Position numbers and translations under genes: made by a program. From Rhizopus sp. PT2906 (lineage: Eukaryota; Mucoromycota; Mucoromycetes; Mucorales; Rhizopodaceae): a stretch of DNA of 64,000 nucleotides. Below are positions 43,685 through 56,360 of this stretch, piece by piece. The first letter of the stretch is position 1. Each line of letters begins with the position of its first letter. The notes beneath the pieces are model-generated. The model saw only the letters and a program-made list of their open reading frames with translations, was not told where the DNA came from and did not search any database. Location: assembly GCA_025529335.1 (NCBI GenBank), contig JAMYHX010000014.1, positions 166,275 through 230,274 of the forward strand. The letters are read 5' to 3'.

Positions 43685-45446
43685 ATAAATAATAAACTGA
43701 CAAAAAAGAGAAAGAAAAAGGATTTTTTTTTTGTTGAATAGGGCGGCGATCTTATTGAAGGTGAATAGCCATCTAAAATCGAGAACAAATCGAAATTGAC
43801 AAGTAGGACAATGAAAAAAAATTTCCTGCGGTGATCAAATCCATTGACATGTTGTTGCTGAATGGTCAGTTCATACCTGGCATACCAAGAGATGAATTGG
43901 CTGCTATCTTTTTTTTTGCAGTAGACCTTTACAGTATACAAAAGTGCGTTTTCTTATTTAATTTTACCCTTGACAACGGATCAATTATATTCAGACATTG
44001 TTACGCATGATTGGTCACCTTAATTCCATAATTTTGCTTTTGTATTCATCAAAGTAACCAAAGGACTTTTACATCTTGTTCAAAAGCAAAACTCAAATTA
44101 TGTGACTTGTCCTTTTATTTATGTTGTATTATGATAATTGATCTTTAATGAAGTTTGTCATATCAGAAAAGTTGAATGAACAGCCTGTTTACCCTTTTTT
44201 TTTTTAGAGTACCTACAGTAACTCAGTGGTTGCTTATTCCTACCTTTTTTAGAGACAAATGAAAAGAATGACAGAAAACATATTTAAATGCACAACAAAA
44301 AGTGAGATTAACTTTGGTGTTATCTAGAATGGCTACAGTCGTCCTACCATCGTGAGAATTAAGCCAGCCTTTCCATGGTTGGCTCTATCGTCTCATCTGT
44401 GTAATGTTTCACTGAAAAGAAAAGGTTGAAGCGTTTCTGTAATGCATGACAAGCCACTGCCTTGTGCAATGGTGCCTGATGGAAGTTTAATAAAAAAGGA
44501 AATAATCTGAGCCGAAAAGCGGCAACTGATAACATCTTTGCGATTAAAAAAAAAAAAATGCCAAGTGAGCGAATTTATTGCTTTGTTTTCCTCCTATTTT
44601 TTTTTTGTCTTCTTTTCCCCTCAAGTCATAAAAATGTGTTTCCATGACAAAAAAGGTACAAGGATGAGGTCATCTTTTCGTAAAAATTTTTTTTTTCAAA
44701 ATGAAAGAGTCCTCATTACTTTCTCATGATAATCGCTTGAAATCGAGACTAGATAAGGCTTTCCTGTAGAAATGATCAAATAGAGCTTCGTTTTTATGAA
44801 AAAAGACTGATTGAGAAATTTAAGGGAAAAAGAATGAAAATTTTTTCTTGTAGAAAGTCTATCTTTTTCATTTATGAATGTTTGTGTACTTCATACTAAA
44901 AAGCTAGTACTCGTGCTCGAATAGTCAGCTTTTTCTTTCTTCTCACTTAGTTGGAATTGTAACAACGGCAGAGGGGAGGAGTACTTTCATGCGTGTAATA
45001 TCACTTTTTGAAAGCATCGGCTAAGAATAAATGATAAGAGGGTACATTTCGTCATTTAAACTTTCGACCTGCGTCATACATGTTGTAATTCTACAAGCCT
45101 TTGGCTGTAACTATCTCACATTTAGTCTGCTTTATTTGCCCTTCCCTCCTCATCCTCAATGCATCCAAGTGTTGATCATATGTGAGGTCTTTTATCTTCA
45201 CTTTTAATGACATAATTATAAGAATGTGCTTTTTTGATATATTTCAATTTTTTCATATGTCAATGAACATTGAATTTATTTTGCTGTGTAAATCATTAAT
45301 AAAGGGGGGGGAGAAGGGAATATTTAATGAAGAAAAAATGATATAAAAAGGTATATAATAGTAATTATGCTAAAAAATGAAGAAGAGAAATATGGTACAG
45401 AAGGTATAATTAGATATGATAATAGCTATGTGTAATTTGCAGCTAT
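43685..45446. other. Gene-poor intergenic region
   Basis: No supportable gene is seen on either strand. Open frames are short and of low complexity. A, T and G homopolymers (for example 45305-45311) are present. Confidence 0.5.
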
Positions 45447-45734
45447 TCAGCACATAATACGGCTTGCTCCGACAATCAAAGATGGTTGAGGGTGACAACC
45501 AGTGCTTTCCTCTTGCTCTTCAAAGGCGGGAAATGAGACGTACATGTCTTCAAATAAACTTGGAGATCTCTTCTCTATATCCTCTTGTTTTGAATTACTG
45601 TTGTCATGGCTATTTGAGGGCGATACAAGTAATAACAAACTCTTTACAAATTCTGAAAAGGAATTGCGACGCACACTGGTGTTGCTATGGTTATTGTTGA
45701 CTGAGGTGCAAGTATTAGAGATGGTTGCAATCAT
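45447..45734 (-). CDS. Small Ser/Asn-rich orphan
   Basis: An intact frame of 95 residues starts at 45734 immediately after a CT-rich tract (on the coding strand), the kind of leader seen before other genes here. The protein is rich in Ser and Asn, with RRNSFSEFVKSLLLLV, a possible phosphorylation site next to a short hydrophobic helix, and an acidic middle. No family was recognised. It may be a real small gene or chance; composition and leader slightly favour a gene. Confidence 0.4.
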   Translation of the reverse strand: MIATISNTCTSVNNNHSNTSVRRNSFSEFVKSLLLLVSPSNSHDNSNSKQEDIEKRSPSLFEDMYVSFPAFEEQEESTGCHPQPSLIVGASRIMC

Positions 45735-47503
45735 TTGTAAAAGAGAGAAAGAGAGAGAGAGAGAGAGAGGGATAAAGAGAAAGAGAGAAAAGGAGGAGAT
45801 GAAAAATTTTTAGACAAGAGAGAGAAAAAACGGTTGAATTGCCCTTGAATCATTTATACTTTTTTAAAATTGTGCAAGTATCGGCAACTCCAAAGAGAGT
45901 AGGAGCCCGATCCAAGTCTGGAACAAGCATCTAGAGTTACACAGCTGCCCAGCTTCAGTCAAGCGGTACCTCAGATTCCTTCTCAACCACAGCAGCCATT
46001 GGCTAGTATGCTGAAAATAGACCTAATCCTCCAAAAGACATATAGAAACAGACCACTTAACAATTATTCATGCCTGATGTACAGTGTTTCCGGAAAGTCA
46101 AGATGCACTAATGTATAAACAATTCTTTATTTGTCATTGACATCCTTAGCTTATTAATAGGTTATTAAATGTATATGTTTTGTCAAGTAATACTTGTTAC
46201 AGTTCTGTAAGCAAAACACAATGACTCATTGCTCAAAGTCCAGAATAAATAATCCTGTATCTTAATCCTTTATTTGTTTAAGCCAAAGTAGACTAAAGCC
46301 AATCGTTTTCATCTATAGATAAATAGCATGCTGAGTCACGTTTTGCACGTCGGATAAAATCAGTGAATGATCTTTTTGCTTGGTGCATTATTCCAAACAC
46401 GAAAAAAAAATCAACCTTTGATGATACATAAATTCATAACAATGCTCTCTTTACATATTCAAAAGCAACTTCTCAGTTTGGGCTTTATTTTTATTATTAT
46501 TGTCAGTATGTTTATCTAGAGAGCATATGTTTGCAATGTAGAAAGGGTCACTCAGCCTATTATATCGGTCATACCAGGTTCAATACCAGTCCTCAAAAGC
46601 AAACTACTCTTAATCCGTTTACAGACGTTATCTTCCCCTCTCCCTCTTCTGTAATGCTAGCCTTTCCTCAAAGAATGCGCAAAACAAAATGGCAATTTGA
46701 CGATGGTTTAGTTATTACGGAGAATTTTTTTATTATACACTTATAAGCCTTTACCATCTCATCTTTTTCTTATGTTTCAACAAAAGAGCGATTCGCACAG
46801 CTCGCACTGTTTGTGTGTCGATTTGGGGATATTTAAAAAGACATAAAAAGCCTCACAGATAGAGTAATGACTGTGTTACACAACACTTCGCGTAAATAAA
46901 CAACAGAAAGGACACCAATTGTCCTTATCATACCAAGAAAGAATGTGTATATACCGGTTTGAACAACTCTGAGTATATAATTTGACATACCCTCCACGGG
47001 TATCTTGGTTAAAAATAGTTACGATTCAGCTTTCTATACAAAACACTGAAATAAAAAGCAGCAACAAGCAATCTCTCTTATCTTGAACAGTGCGTCTGTG
47101 GAACAATGACTGTTGAATGTCAATTTTATACTTCTTCTCAACAAGTTCAAATCATGATCATTCTCCATTATTTTACTCATGAGTAAAACATGTTTTTCAT
47201 TATAAGTGTGTAAAATATTCAAAAGGGACAATAGATTAAAAAAGGACACAAGAGTTGTAAAAGACTGCATGTATATAGAAATGGTTATACTTTTGCCCGG
47301 ATTATGATCGTAGTCAGTCGGTCACGTGTATTCTATATAATGTAAGCTAAGAAATATCATGTCGAAACCAATGACCGCTCTGAACTGCATGTACCTGTAC
47401 TTAACAGGTAATTTAGGGTGTTAATCCTCAGGATGTATGGTGAAAACTATATAAATAGCCATGTATATTTCCCTTTCTTTTAGCAATTTATGTTCTTTTC
47501 TTT
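45735..47503. other. Intergenic region upstream of the NRPS-like gene
   Basis: It begins with a GA microsatellite (about 45745-45800). No gene is recognised. The last 100 bp contain the TATA-like element of the reductase gene. Confidence 0.5.
47448..47458 (+). promoter_or_regulatory. TATA-box-like element of the NRPS-like gene
   Basis: TATATAAATAG lies 46 bp upstream of the ATG at 47504, at a plausible distance for a short leader. Confidence 0.4.
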
Positions 47504-50500
47504 ATGAAAAAAATGGTAACCACTATTTCCTCAACCTCTCCTTCTGAAGCCAATGCTGAAGAACATATTACTCTCATCAATTATCTCAATAAAGTTTGCA
47601 AAGACAATGGCGATCGCATAATTGCATATTACTATTCGAATAACGGTTTTCGTTCTTTGACATTTGCTCAAGTAGACCGTATTGCTACAAACTTGGCTTG
47701 TAAATGGTCAAGTATCATCAAAGACACGCAAACAGTATCCTATTTAGCTGACCATGGTATTGACTACCTGATCGTCTTTTTGGCTCTTTTGAAACTTCGT
47801 GTAACCCCCTTTCTGATCTCTCCAAGGAACTCTCAGGCGATCATTGTTCATTTGATGAAGACCACACAGTCCAAGTTTCTTTTAGCAAGCAAAAAGTATC
47901 AATCGATAGCTATGGCTATCAGTTCCTCAGTCAAAGGCATGAGAGAATTAATCATGAACCCGCTTCAACTTGATGTGTTAACAATGGAACCTTACTATCC
48001 CGACTATCAAAGTATTCTTAACCACAACTATATCTCTTCAGATATCACAAAAACCACGCTCATCATGCACAGGTAAACTATTCTTTCTTTTTATTATGTT
48101 TAATCAAGATCTCATGCCAAGTTCTTTTTTTTTACGCTCTTAGTTCAGGAACCACTAATTTTCCAAAGCCCATCTATTGTTCCAACAAGTACATGTTTAA
48201 AGCTATTAGTTTCTTGAGTATACTGCAATCAAGTGGACATGCCATGATGCCTATAGATCATAATGATGTATTTCTTGCATGCGCTCCTATGTAAGTTTTT
48301 TTTTGAATCCCTCTGCTCGCGTGTATGTGAAAACTTAACCTTATATTCAGGTTTCATTCCTTTGGAATCACTTCTGCGTTTCAAATAATCACAGCTGGTG
48401 CAAGCATTGTATACTTGGAAAAGCTTCCACCTTCTCAAAATGAAATTGCCCAGGCACTACGTTCTGTACAGTGTACCATGATGTCAGCACCTCCACTCAT
48501 TCTCGAGCAGATGTTGAGCGCTGCACACGACGATCTAGAGTATCGTGAAAGTCTCGCAAGGCTCAAGTACATCTTCTTTGGTGGCGCTCCTCTCCGATTT
48601 GAAACTGGCGAGAAACTTCACGAGTATAATATAAACGTCCGCACGATCTATGGCTCTACAGAATTTGGCACCGTCATGGCCTCTAATTTAGACCGTAGCA
48701 GCAAAAATTGGTATGCGCTTCGTCCATTTATAAAGGACCCCAACGGTGAAGAATACTGTCTGTTTGAAACGGTAGATCGTGATGTAAAGCATATGATCAT
48801 TCGAGGAGATTATCCCAACCTGGCTACAGGTCTCGCTCAAGCCAATGGATACGGCTCAAACGACTTGTTCAAGGAACATCCAGATTTTCCAGGGTATTAT
48901 ATCTATCTTAATCGTCTCGATAACATTCTGATTATGGAAAATGGGGAGAAGACAAACCCGGCTCCAATGGAAATGGCCATTGCAAATTGCTCAGTAGTCA
49001 ACCAAGTGATTGTTCTGGGGCATGGCCGACAGTGTACCGCTGCTCTTGTTGAGTTGCATAAAGAATACATGGAAAATGGCCAACAAAACGATGCTGTTAA
49101 GATGGTGTATGACGCTGTTGAAGAGGCTAACAAAGAGTGTCCAAACCATAGCATGCTTTTAAAACAAATGGTCAAGATACTTCCTCCTGGTAAGACGTTA
49201 CCGACAACAGCAAAGGGTAGTGTATCGCGTAAGGATGCTGAAGAAATGTATAAGGATACAATTGAATCCATGTACAAGGCATTTATAAATGGCCCACAAA
49301 CACAAAGCACATCTCCAGTATCACAAAGTCCCGAAAAGGTCAAGGAGTTTTTGATCGACTCTGTTTCAGCAACGCTTAATGTACCCAAGGCATCTCTACA
49401 GGATACATCATGTTCTTTGTTTAGCCTTGGCCTCACATCGCTCTCTGCCATTCAACTTCGCAATCTTGTAGCTTCACAATATAGCCACATTCCGCAAGAT
49501 TTTGTCTACCAGTTTTCTAATATAGATGCTATGTGCGGAGCTCTTACTACAGCCAAAATCATCAACAAGCCAGTTCAAAATGAACAACAGTATGAACAAA
49601 CGCGGATGCTGACTAAGGCTTATATTAAAAGAGCAGAAGTAGACTTTCCTGAGGTTAAGGGACTCTGTGCAACAAAGGATAGCGATCTCGTCATTCTACT
49701 GACAGGTACTACAGGATCTCTTGGCTCGTTCTTACTATGTGAGCTGCTAAAAAGTAGAAAAGTCAAAAAAGTATACTGTATGGTAAGAGGCAACAGTGAT
49801 ATCAAACGGCGACAGAGAATGGAAGAGGCGCTCTTGTCTCGCATGCTCGACGCTTCTTTACTGGATGATGCGTCACGTATAGAACTGTTACCGATGGATC
49901 TGAACGACCCCTACCTTGGTCTCTGCCAAGACCGATACTTGCAACTTCAATGGGAAATCGACATGGTCCAACATTGTGCTTGGATGTTGGATTTTAATCG
50001 AACTGTTGCTGACTATGATAAGGAATGTGTTTCACCCTTCTATAACCTGCTAAAGTTTGCTTACCGTGAATCTAATCCGATGCGAGTCCATTTCATCTCG
50101 AGTGTTAGCGCAAGTGCCAATCTTGGAGATCTCATTGAAGAAGCCCCACTATCGCTTAATCCAGGTGCCACAATGCCAAACGGTTACGCTCAATCCAAGT
50201 TTATTGTCGAAGTGCTCCTCGACTATCTCGTAACCAAGAAAAAGTGGCCATGCTTCATTGAGCGCTTAGGCCAGGTCTGTGGTGATACGGAACATGGTGT
50301 CTGGAACGTATCTGAACAATATCCTCTCATGTTTATCGGTGGGGCACGCATGATGAAGAAAATGCCCAGGCTTGATACAGTCATCGATTGGATCCCAGTC
50401 AATTATGCCGCGGCGTCTATTTCTGAAATAATGCTGCATACTTCAACACTGCAAGCCTTCACGGACATGTCTGTATATCATGTGGTGAATCCAAATACAA

Positions 50501-50790
50501 TTATGTGGTCTGACATTCTTTCTGTGATGAAGGAGGCTGGTATGGTCTTTGATGTAGTTTCGCCTTCAGAATGGGTTCAGGAGCTTTCAGACGATATGAA
50601 TAATCCGGCTTATCGTCTGTTGCCATTCTACAAGACAAATTTGACAGATTCGTTCAAGATGCCCGTTTGGCAAACTGAAAGAACAAGAAAGGCTTCTCCT
50701 ACTCTTAACAAAGCACCGGCAGTGAATCCCATTTTATTTACAAAGTATTTGAAATATTGGGAACAAAAGGGATTCCTGAGTTCTCTTTAG
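47504..50790 (+). CDS. NRPS-like adenylation-thiolation-reductase enzyme
   Basis: Predicted to activate a carboxylic acid, load it on a carrier domain and release it by NADPH reduction as an aldehyde. Exons 47504-48072, 48144-48290 and 48351-50790 give 1051 residues. The AMP-binding domain shows the P-loop SSGTTNFPKPI (rebuilt across intron 1), FHSFG, the FFGGAPLR segment and YGSTEFG. The usual TGD motif is replaced by SNDLF, but the terminal Lys (AKGSVSRK) is kept. The carrier site is LGLTSLSAIQLRN, with the phosphopantetheine Ser. The reductase domain has LLTGTTGSLGSFLL for NADP, a Ser in HFISSVSAS and YAQSKFIVE (YxxxK). There is no condensation domain, and it is shorter than Lys2, so aminoadipate reductase is unlikely. 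No biosynthetic neighbours are visible. The substrate is unknown. Confidence 0.93.
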
Positions 50791-52297
50791 AACATTGTAA
50801 TACCAAAGCCTTTAGATTTTACTTAATCTAATAAACTATTTGTATTAGTATAAGAACTCACTTTTACTTTTGTAAAATGTGTTAACATTGGTTTCTTTTG
50901 CTTGTATACAGAAATTCATCCGTATACGGTTACAAACTGTGCTTATGCAAAATACTGATGTTTTTGCATATGCTTTGAATAATCAGTAATACACAACTGA
51001 TCTAACATTGAAAGATACTTTTCTACGCAGTCAAAGAAACTGTCGGCATATACAAAGGTTTTCTGATCATTATGTGACAAAGAAGAATGTGTCAACAATA
51101 AGCGTTATCAACATTTTTCTATTCATGCTAGCCTCTTGTATGCCTTATTTAGTCGATGTTTCTTTTTTTTTTCTTTAAGTTTCTATTAGATTTCCATTGT
51201 GAGTCATTTGGTAGAATATCAAAGTCTACTAAATGAAAAGCCTCAAGCTTGTGGGTTTCCCTTTGAAAACTGATCATTTGCTTCAAAAATCCAACGTAAT
51301 GCCGACAGGGCAACATTGGTGTCGCTTTATAAAGCTGTTTGTCGAAAAAAAAAAAAAAAACTACCAAATTCAATTTATCTCCTATTATTGGAAACAGTTA
51401 CAAGGCTAGGTAATTTCCCAAAGTTCTTTAAAACTGGTCTTTTGATATCTTGTTTAATTACAGATCGCTGTTGTCACACAACCACCTATAACATTGTCCT
51501 TTTGATTGATAAAGTCATAAGTGAGCCTTTGATTTATTCTTTAATTAATATAAAGAATAGTGACTTTATCAAGGATGGATCTATTAAGTGTACTTGACTT
51601 TTTAAAACTCGAACATGTCAATATGACGAATTCATAACTAATTTATTGAATAACAGTCATGTAATAACATCAATCAAGGCTTCCTTCTGGACACACTGTA
51701 TCATTTCTCCTATCTTTCTCTTAAAGTCCTTTCTTGGTTCAAACCTTCCTACAGGCGTACATGAACGCCGATCGAGAAATTGATTAACCCCTCCTCCCCT
51801 GAGGATCCATCTAAGAAAAGGATGACTTTAATTTGTGTAACCTTCCTAATTTATATTTTAACGGATGGCCGATTGGTTTCCCATCTTGCATTTGAGATAA
51901 AGATTATGTGTTTCCATGGCATTTTTTTTTTTTTAAAAAAAAACTGGTGACTAGGGAAATCATTCAAGAACCAACAAAAAATTAGCTCAAAACTTTATCC
52001 TGTCAAAGTCCTCTTTAGTGTCCGATGTAAATTAAAATCTGGACCATACGAATGAAACCCATCAAACTCAAGAGCAAGTTGTTATAGTGCATGCAGACTA
52101 ACACACATCATAAAAATATGCATGTGATAGCATGGAGATGAATAGAAAGGAGAAATAATAAAAAAAGAAAGAAAGCAGAAACTTGTTATTTTGTTTGTAA
52201 ATTGCTCCTTGCCTTTATTAGTAACTACTTTTTTCCTAATAAAAAGATCGGTTTGTTTGTTTTTTCTTTCTTTATCATTTCTTCTTTATACAAAAAC
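50791..52297. other. Intergenic region without recognised genes
   Basis: Only short low-complexity frames are present. T and A homopolymers near 51163, 51346 and 51924 dominate. Nothing conserved was seen. Confidence 0.5.
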
Positions 52298-52630
52298 ATG
52301 TCAAATATCGGTTTGCTGGATCAACGAGATGTTTATTATGATATTTCATCATACAAAAGAAATGTACTATCTTCGACTCTTCGCCGAAAGAATAGCAGTA
52401 GACGATTTTGGTCAAGGTCTTCTTCTTATACGTCATTAGATGATAAACCACAATTTATATCACAAAGATCATATACTGCGTCAACAACAGGTGTTGATGA
52501 TCACGCCCATATTGATGTGAATGATGATGATGATGATAACACTACGTTCTTTGCAAAGCAGCCTTATAAATCATCTTGGAAGGCATCTGTATTACGAACT
52601 GTTGGTTTAAAAAATAAACAATATTTTTGA
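52298..52630 (+). CDS. Small basic-then-acidic orphan protein
   Basis: This intact 110-residue frame begins MSNIGLLDQRDVYYD after a T/C-rich leader. A basic Ser/Arg-rich centre (LRRKNSSRRFWSRSSSYTS) looks like a phosphorylation target. It is followed by an Asp run (VNDDDDDN) and an aromatic/basic terminus. No domain, signal peptide or membrane span is visible. I do not recognise it. Non-random composition and leader type favour a real gene. Confidence 0.5.
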   Translation: MSNIGLLDQRDVYYDISSYKRNVLSSTLRRKNSSRRFWSRSSSYTSLDDKPQFISQRSYTASTTGVDDHAHIDVNDDDDDNTTFFAKQPYKSSWKASVLRTVGLKNKQYF

Positions 52631-53247
52631 TCATTCTGTTTCTCCTTTGAATGACTTAATCTACAACGTTAATTCGCGTCATTTTCTAAATCATCTTCTC
52701 TGTTATTCGGGAATCGTGCTCTCGGTCAGTTTAATTTTTTCTGTCAAAAAGTAGTTTTATTCCTTTTTAGGAAACTGATGCTTCTTGGATGCATATCATA
52801 TTATCATACTTGTACCCAACACAAATAACTATCCCATAATCTCAACTGTTAGTCTCGGTCATACCGGCATTCAAAAGACTGTTTAGTAGAGAACGTCATA
52901 ATTGAGTCTTAATTTCTAATGAAGCTTTTGTACATTCCTTAGAGTTCATATAAATATCCATTTATTTGATGAAACTCCAGTCAATTATTCTAATGACTGA
53001 TCTCCTTATAAGAAACCTTGCGTTCTCCATTTAGCCCACATATCCTAAGCTATTGATATAGGAATTATATATCATCTAAGTAACATGCCTGACTAAATTA
53101 AAAAAAATCATCAAGCTTTACGGCTCTTTGATTCAAGCCATTTATGCAGCATTAAGTGACCGCTTGTACCTGAAATGTGGCTTATCTTGCCATTTATGTC
53201 CCTACTGGCTACTTTATTTTTTTTTTTTTACACTTTTTATCAATCTA
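52631..53247. other. Intergenic region upstream of SDA1
   Basis: No gene is seen. It ends in a T tract directly before the SDA1 start. Confidence 0.5.
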
Positions 53248-55602
53248 ATGGGTAGACGCAATAGAACCGCACTTTTACCTACTCATTTACCTCAGCTTCA
53301 AAACTTGATAAAGCGAGATCCAAAATCATATGAGGCTGAATTTCTCCAACAATGGCGACACTTTCAGTCTGCACTTTCAATTTTTTGCTTAAAGCCTGAT
53401 GAAGAATCAAAGGAAGTATCAGATCTAGTTACCTTCATCAGTCAAGTGGCACAGTGTTACCCTGAAATAACCAAGGATTTCCCTCAGCAACTGGTCGATC
53501 TTTTACAAGAGCACCACATGGCTCTTCATCCAGAAGTCAGAAAGAGTTTTGTTCAAGGGCTTATTCTTCTTCGCAATAAAAGCATTCTGGATAATACCCG
53601 GTAAAGGAAAAGATGACAAGAAAAAAAAACAAGAAGCTAACTTTATCCCTCCTAGTCTTTTACCTTTGTTCTTTACCCTGTTTAAATGTAGAGACAAACA
53701 GCTTCGAGAATTGCTTTATAGTCATATTGTCAACGATATCAAGAGCGCCAATGCCAAAGTGAAAAATAACAAGTTGAACAAGACACTTCAATCCTTCATG
53801 TTTACCATGCTAGAATCTGCTACAAAAGGAAATAGTGATGAAAATGCTATTGCTGCTAAAAAGAGTGTTGATGTTTGTATTGATTTATATCACAAGAACG
53901 TCTGGAACGATGCGAAAACAGTCAATGTGATTGCTGAAGCTTGCTTTTCCCCTGTTACAAAGATTTCGGTTACTGCTGTCAAGTTCTTCTTGAACAGCAA
54001 TGAAACCAATGACGATGATGAAAACGATGATGATGATGTAAGGAGTTTTAAATAAGCAAAATGTTATGGAAACTGAATATTTTTTGCTAGATCCCTGATT
54101 TAAAAAAGATGCAGATGGCCAACTTACACAGCAAAAAGACAAAGGCAAAGGACCGTAAATTAGAAGCAGCCAAGAAAAAGATTAAGAGAAAATCCAAATC
54201 AAAAGACAAGGCAGAAGGCTTTAACTTTTCAGCACTTCATCTGATAAACGATCCTCAGGGCTTTGCTGAGAAACTGTACTCCAAGTTATCCACCAAGGAA
54301 GATCGTTGGGAAGTTCGTCTGATGAAGATGAATCTTGTGTCTCGTGTGATCGGTATTCACCAATTGACCCTGTTGGGATTCTATCCTCTGCTCATCAAAT
54401 ACCTTCAGCCTACACAGCGAGATGTCACCATGGTCCTGGTCTGTGCCGCACAGGCTTCTCACTCGCTTGTGCCTCCTGACGTTCTCGAACCTGTCTTGAA
54501 AGCGATTGCAAATAACTTTGTTACTGACCGTGTGGCAAATGAGGTGATGGCCGTTGGTATCAACGGTATACGTGAAATTTGTGTAAGACAACCATTGGCT
54601 ATCGACGCTACCTTACTGCAAGATTTGACTCAGTACAAGCAGCATCGTGACAAGGGCGTTCTTATGGCCGCTCGTTCTCTGATTGCTCTGTACCGTGAGG
54701 TCAATCCAGAGCTGCTCTTGCGCAAAGATCGTGGTAAGAGTGCTTCTATTCGTCTAAAAGATGGTGCGATCAAGACAGTGCAATATGGTGAATCAATCAC
54801 TAACGTAGACGCACTTGATGGACTCGAGCTTCTTGATCAGGAAGATAAAGAGGAGGATTGGGGCGATTGGGAAGTCGAAGAAGATTCTGAAGAGGAGAGT
54901 GACGAAGATGGCTGGATTAATGTGGCAAGTGATGATGAAGATTTTGTTAATGTTGCTTTGAGCGATGATGAAAAGGATGAGGAAGAAGAAGAAGAAAAGA
55001 AGAAGAAGATCCAGTACAAGATTGGAGAGAATGGTGAAATTATCAAGGCTCGTCGTATTGGTAAACGACAGTTAAAGAAGCTACAGGACGCAGAAGAGCA
55101 TGCAGAGATGTCTGAAGAACAACGTCAGAAACTGCTAGAAGCTGTTCGAGCTCGTCAGGCAGAAGAAAAGGCTAAACAGGAAGCAAAACTCAAATTAGCT
55201 ACAACAAGAATTTTGACGCCTGCTGATTTTGCTCGTTTGAACGAACTTCGTGCAAATAAGGAATTGGAAGTCGCTACAGGCAAGAAGCGTACCTTTGATG
55301 AAAGTCAACATGAAGAACAAGTGGATGAAGCAACTATTCTTGGCCCTCGTAAGAAGACTAAACAAGATTATCAACAGAGAATGGCATCTATTCAAGAAGG
55401 TCGTGAAGGAAGAGAGAAGTTTGGATCCAAGAAGGGCAAGAAAGAAAAGGGAAGTACGACAAACAGGGAGAAGGCTAGAAAGAAGAACTTCTTGATGATT
55501 GCACATAAACAATCTGTTGTCTCTAAATCAAAACGTAGTTTATTTGATAAGCAAAAACAATTAAGAGCCGCTATTAACAAGCAAAAGAGACTCAAGCATT
55601 AA
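53248..55602 (+). CDS. SDA1: SDA1 ribosome biogenesis protein
   Basis: Nucleolar and nuclear factor needed for 60S subunit maturation and export, and for passage through G1. Exons 53248-53600, 53656-54037 and 54091-55602 give 748 residues, the expected size. The start MGRRNRTALLPTHLPQLQNL is typical. The conserved NUC130/SDA1 core follows (EFLQQWRHFQSALSIF; RKSFVQGLILLRNK; LLPLFFTLFKCRDKQLRELL; LYSHIVNDIKSANAK). Intron 1 has a clear GCTAAC branch site and restores NTR-LLPLFF. After an acidic stretch (WGDWEVEEDSEEESDEDGW) comes the basic SDA1 C-terminus (RMASIQEGREGREKFGSKKG; KNFLMIAHKQSVVSKSKRS; LFDKQKQLRAAINKQKRLKH). Confidence 0.96.
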
Positions 55603-56360
55603 AAAATAGATTTTGTATTCATATTTCTTGGCATTTTAAATAAAATTGCATTCTAGTTTATTCAAGTCAATGATGGAACAGTCTTGTATATTTCAAAACT
55701 ACCAATCACATGCTGCAGAATGAGGTTCCCTCCTCATGAATCTTCCTCTTGTTGACAACTTTTAAAGATCAATTTCTTGATGATTTCCTGTCTTTCTCAT
55801 CTATTTTTATTCTTATACTTCCAAGTTAAGAGTTTTCTGAGGGAAACGTTAAAGATGCTTGAAGAAGATCGAAGACATACTAACTAGCAATGACTTTATC
55901 AGTGACTTCCAGTGCAGAAAGGTACCTCTGTCCGTGAATTTTTGTAGACAGTATCATTTGTTAAATCTTCTACACATTTTAAAAAGAGGCATAGTAATCA
56001 TTTTAAAGTATTGACTTTCCATTTTCATTTTATCTTATCAGCCATATCAAGCGGCAGCAAAGAAAATAAGAATGTCATTTGCTTGATCATGCTGGTTTGT
56101 TGATAGACCAGAGGGCATTCGTCAGTCTGCTGGGTTAAGCAGAAACCAACATTATCTTGATTTGAAAGGAGTTAAAATGACCCCTTCCGTTTACAAAAAC
56201 TAATTATCAGTGAGGATAAAACTAAAAAAAAAAAAAAAAAAAACGTAGGCAGACCACACAAGAGTTACGATTAGATCCATTTATTAGTATTTGGTTATCC
56301 TATTATTTCTTTTATTTAAAAAAAACTAGTTAAAATGCTCTACATGCAAGAGGGCCATCT
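55603..56360. other. Convergent intergenic region, SDA1 and acid phosphatase 3' ends
   Basis: No gene is seen. It contains a roughly 20-base A run near 56224. Both flanking genes end into it. Confidence 0.5.

Noticed and set aside
46080..46112. ACAGTGTTTCCGGAAAGTC resembles the end of a Tc1/mariner transposon
   Set aside because: No matching inverted end or transposase fragment was found nearby, so it is not reported as an element.
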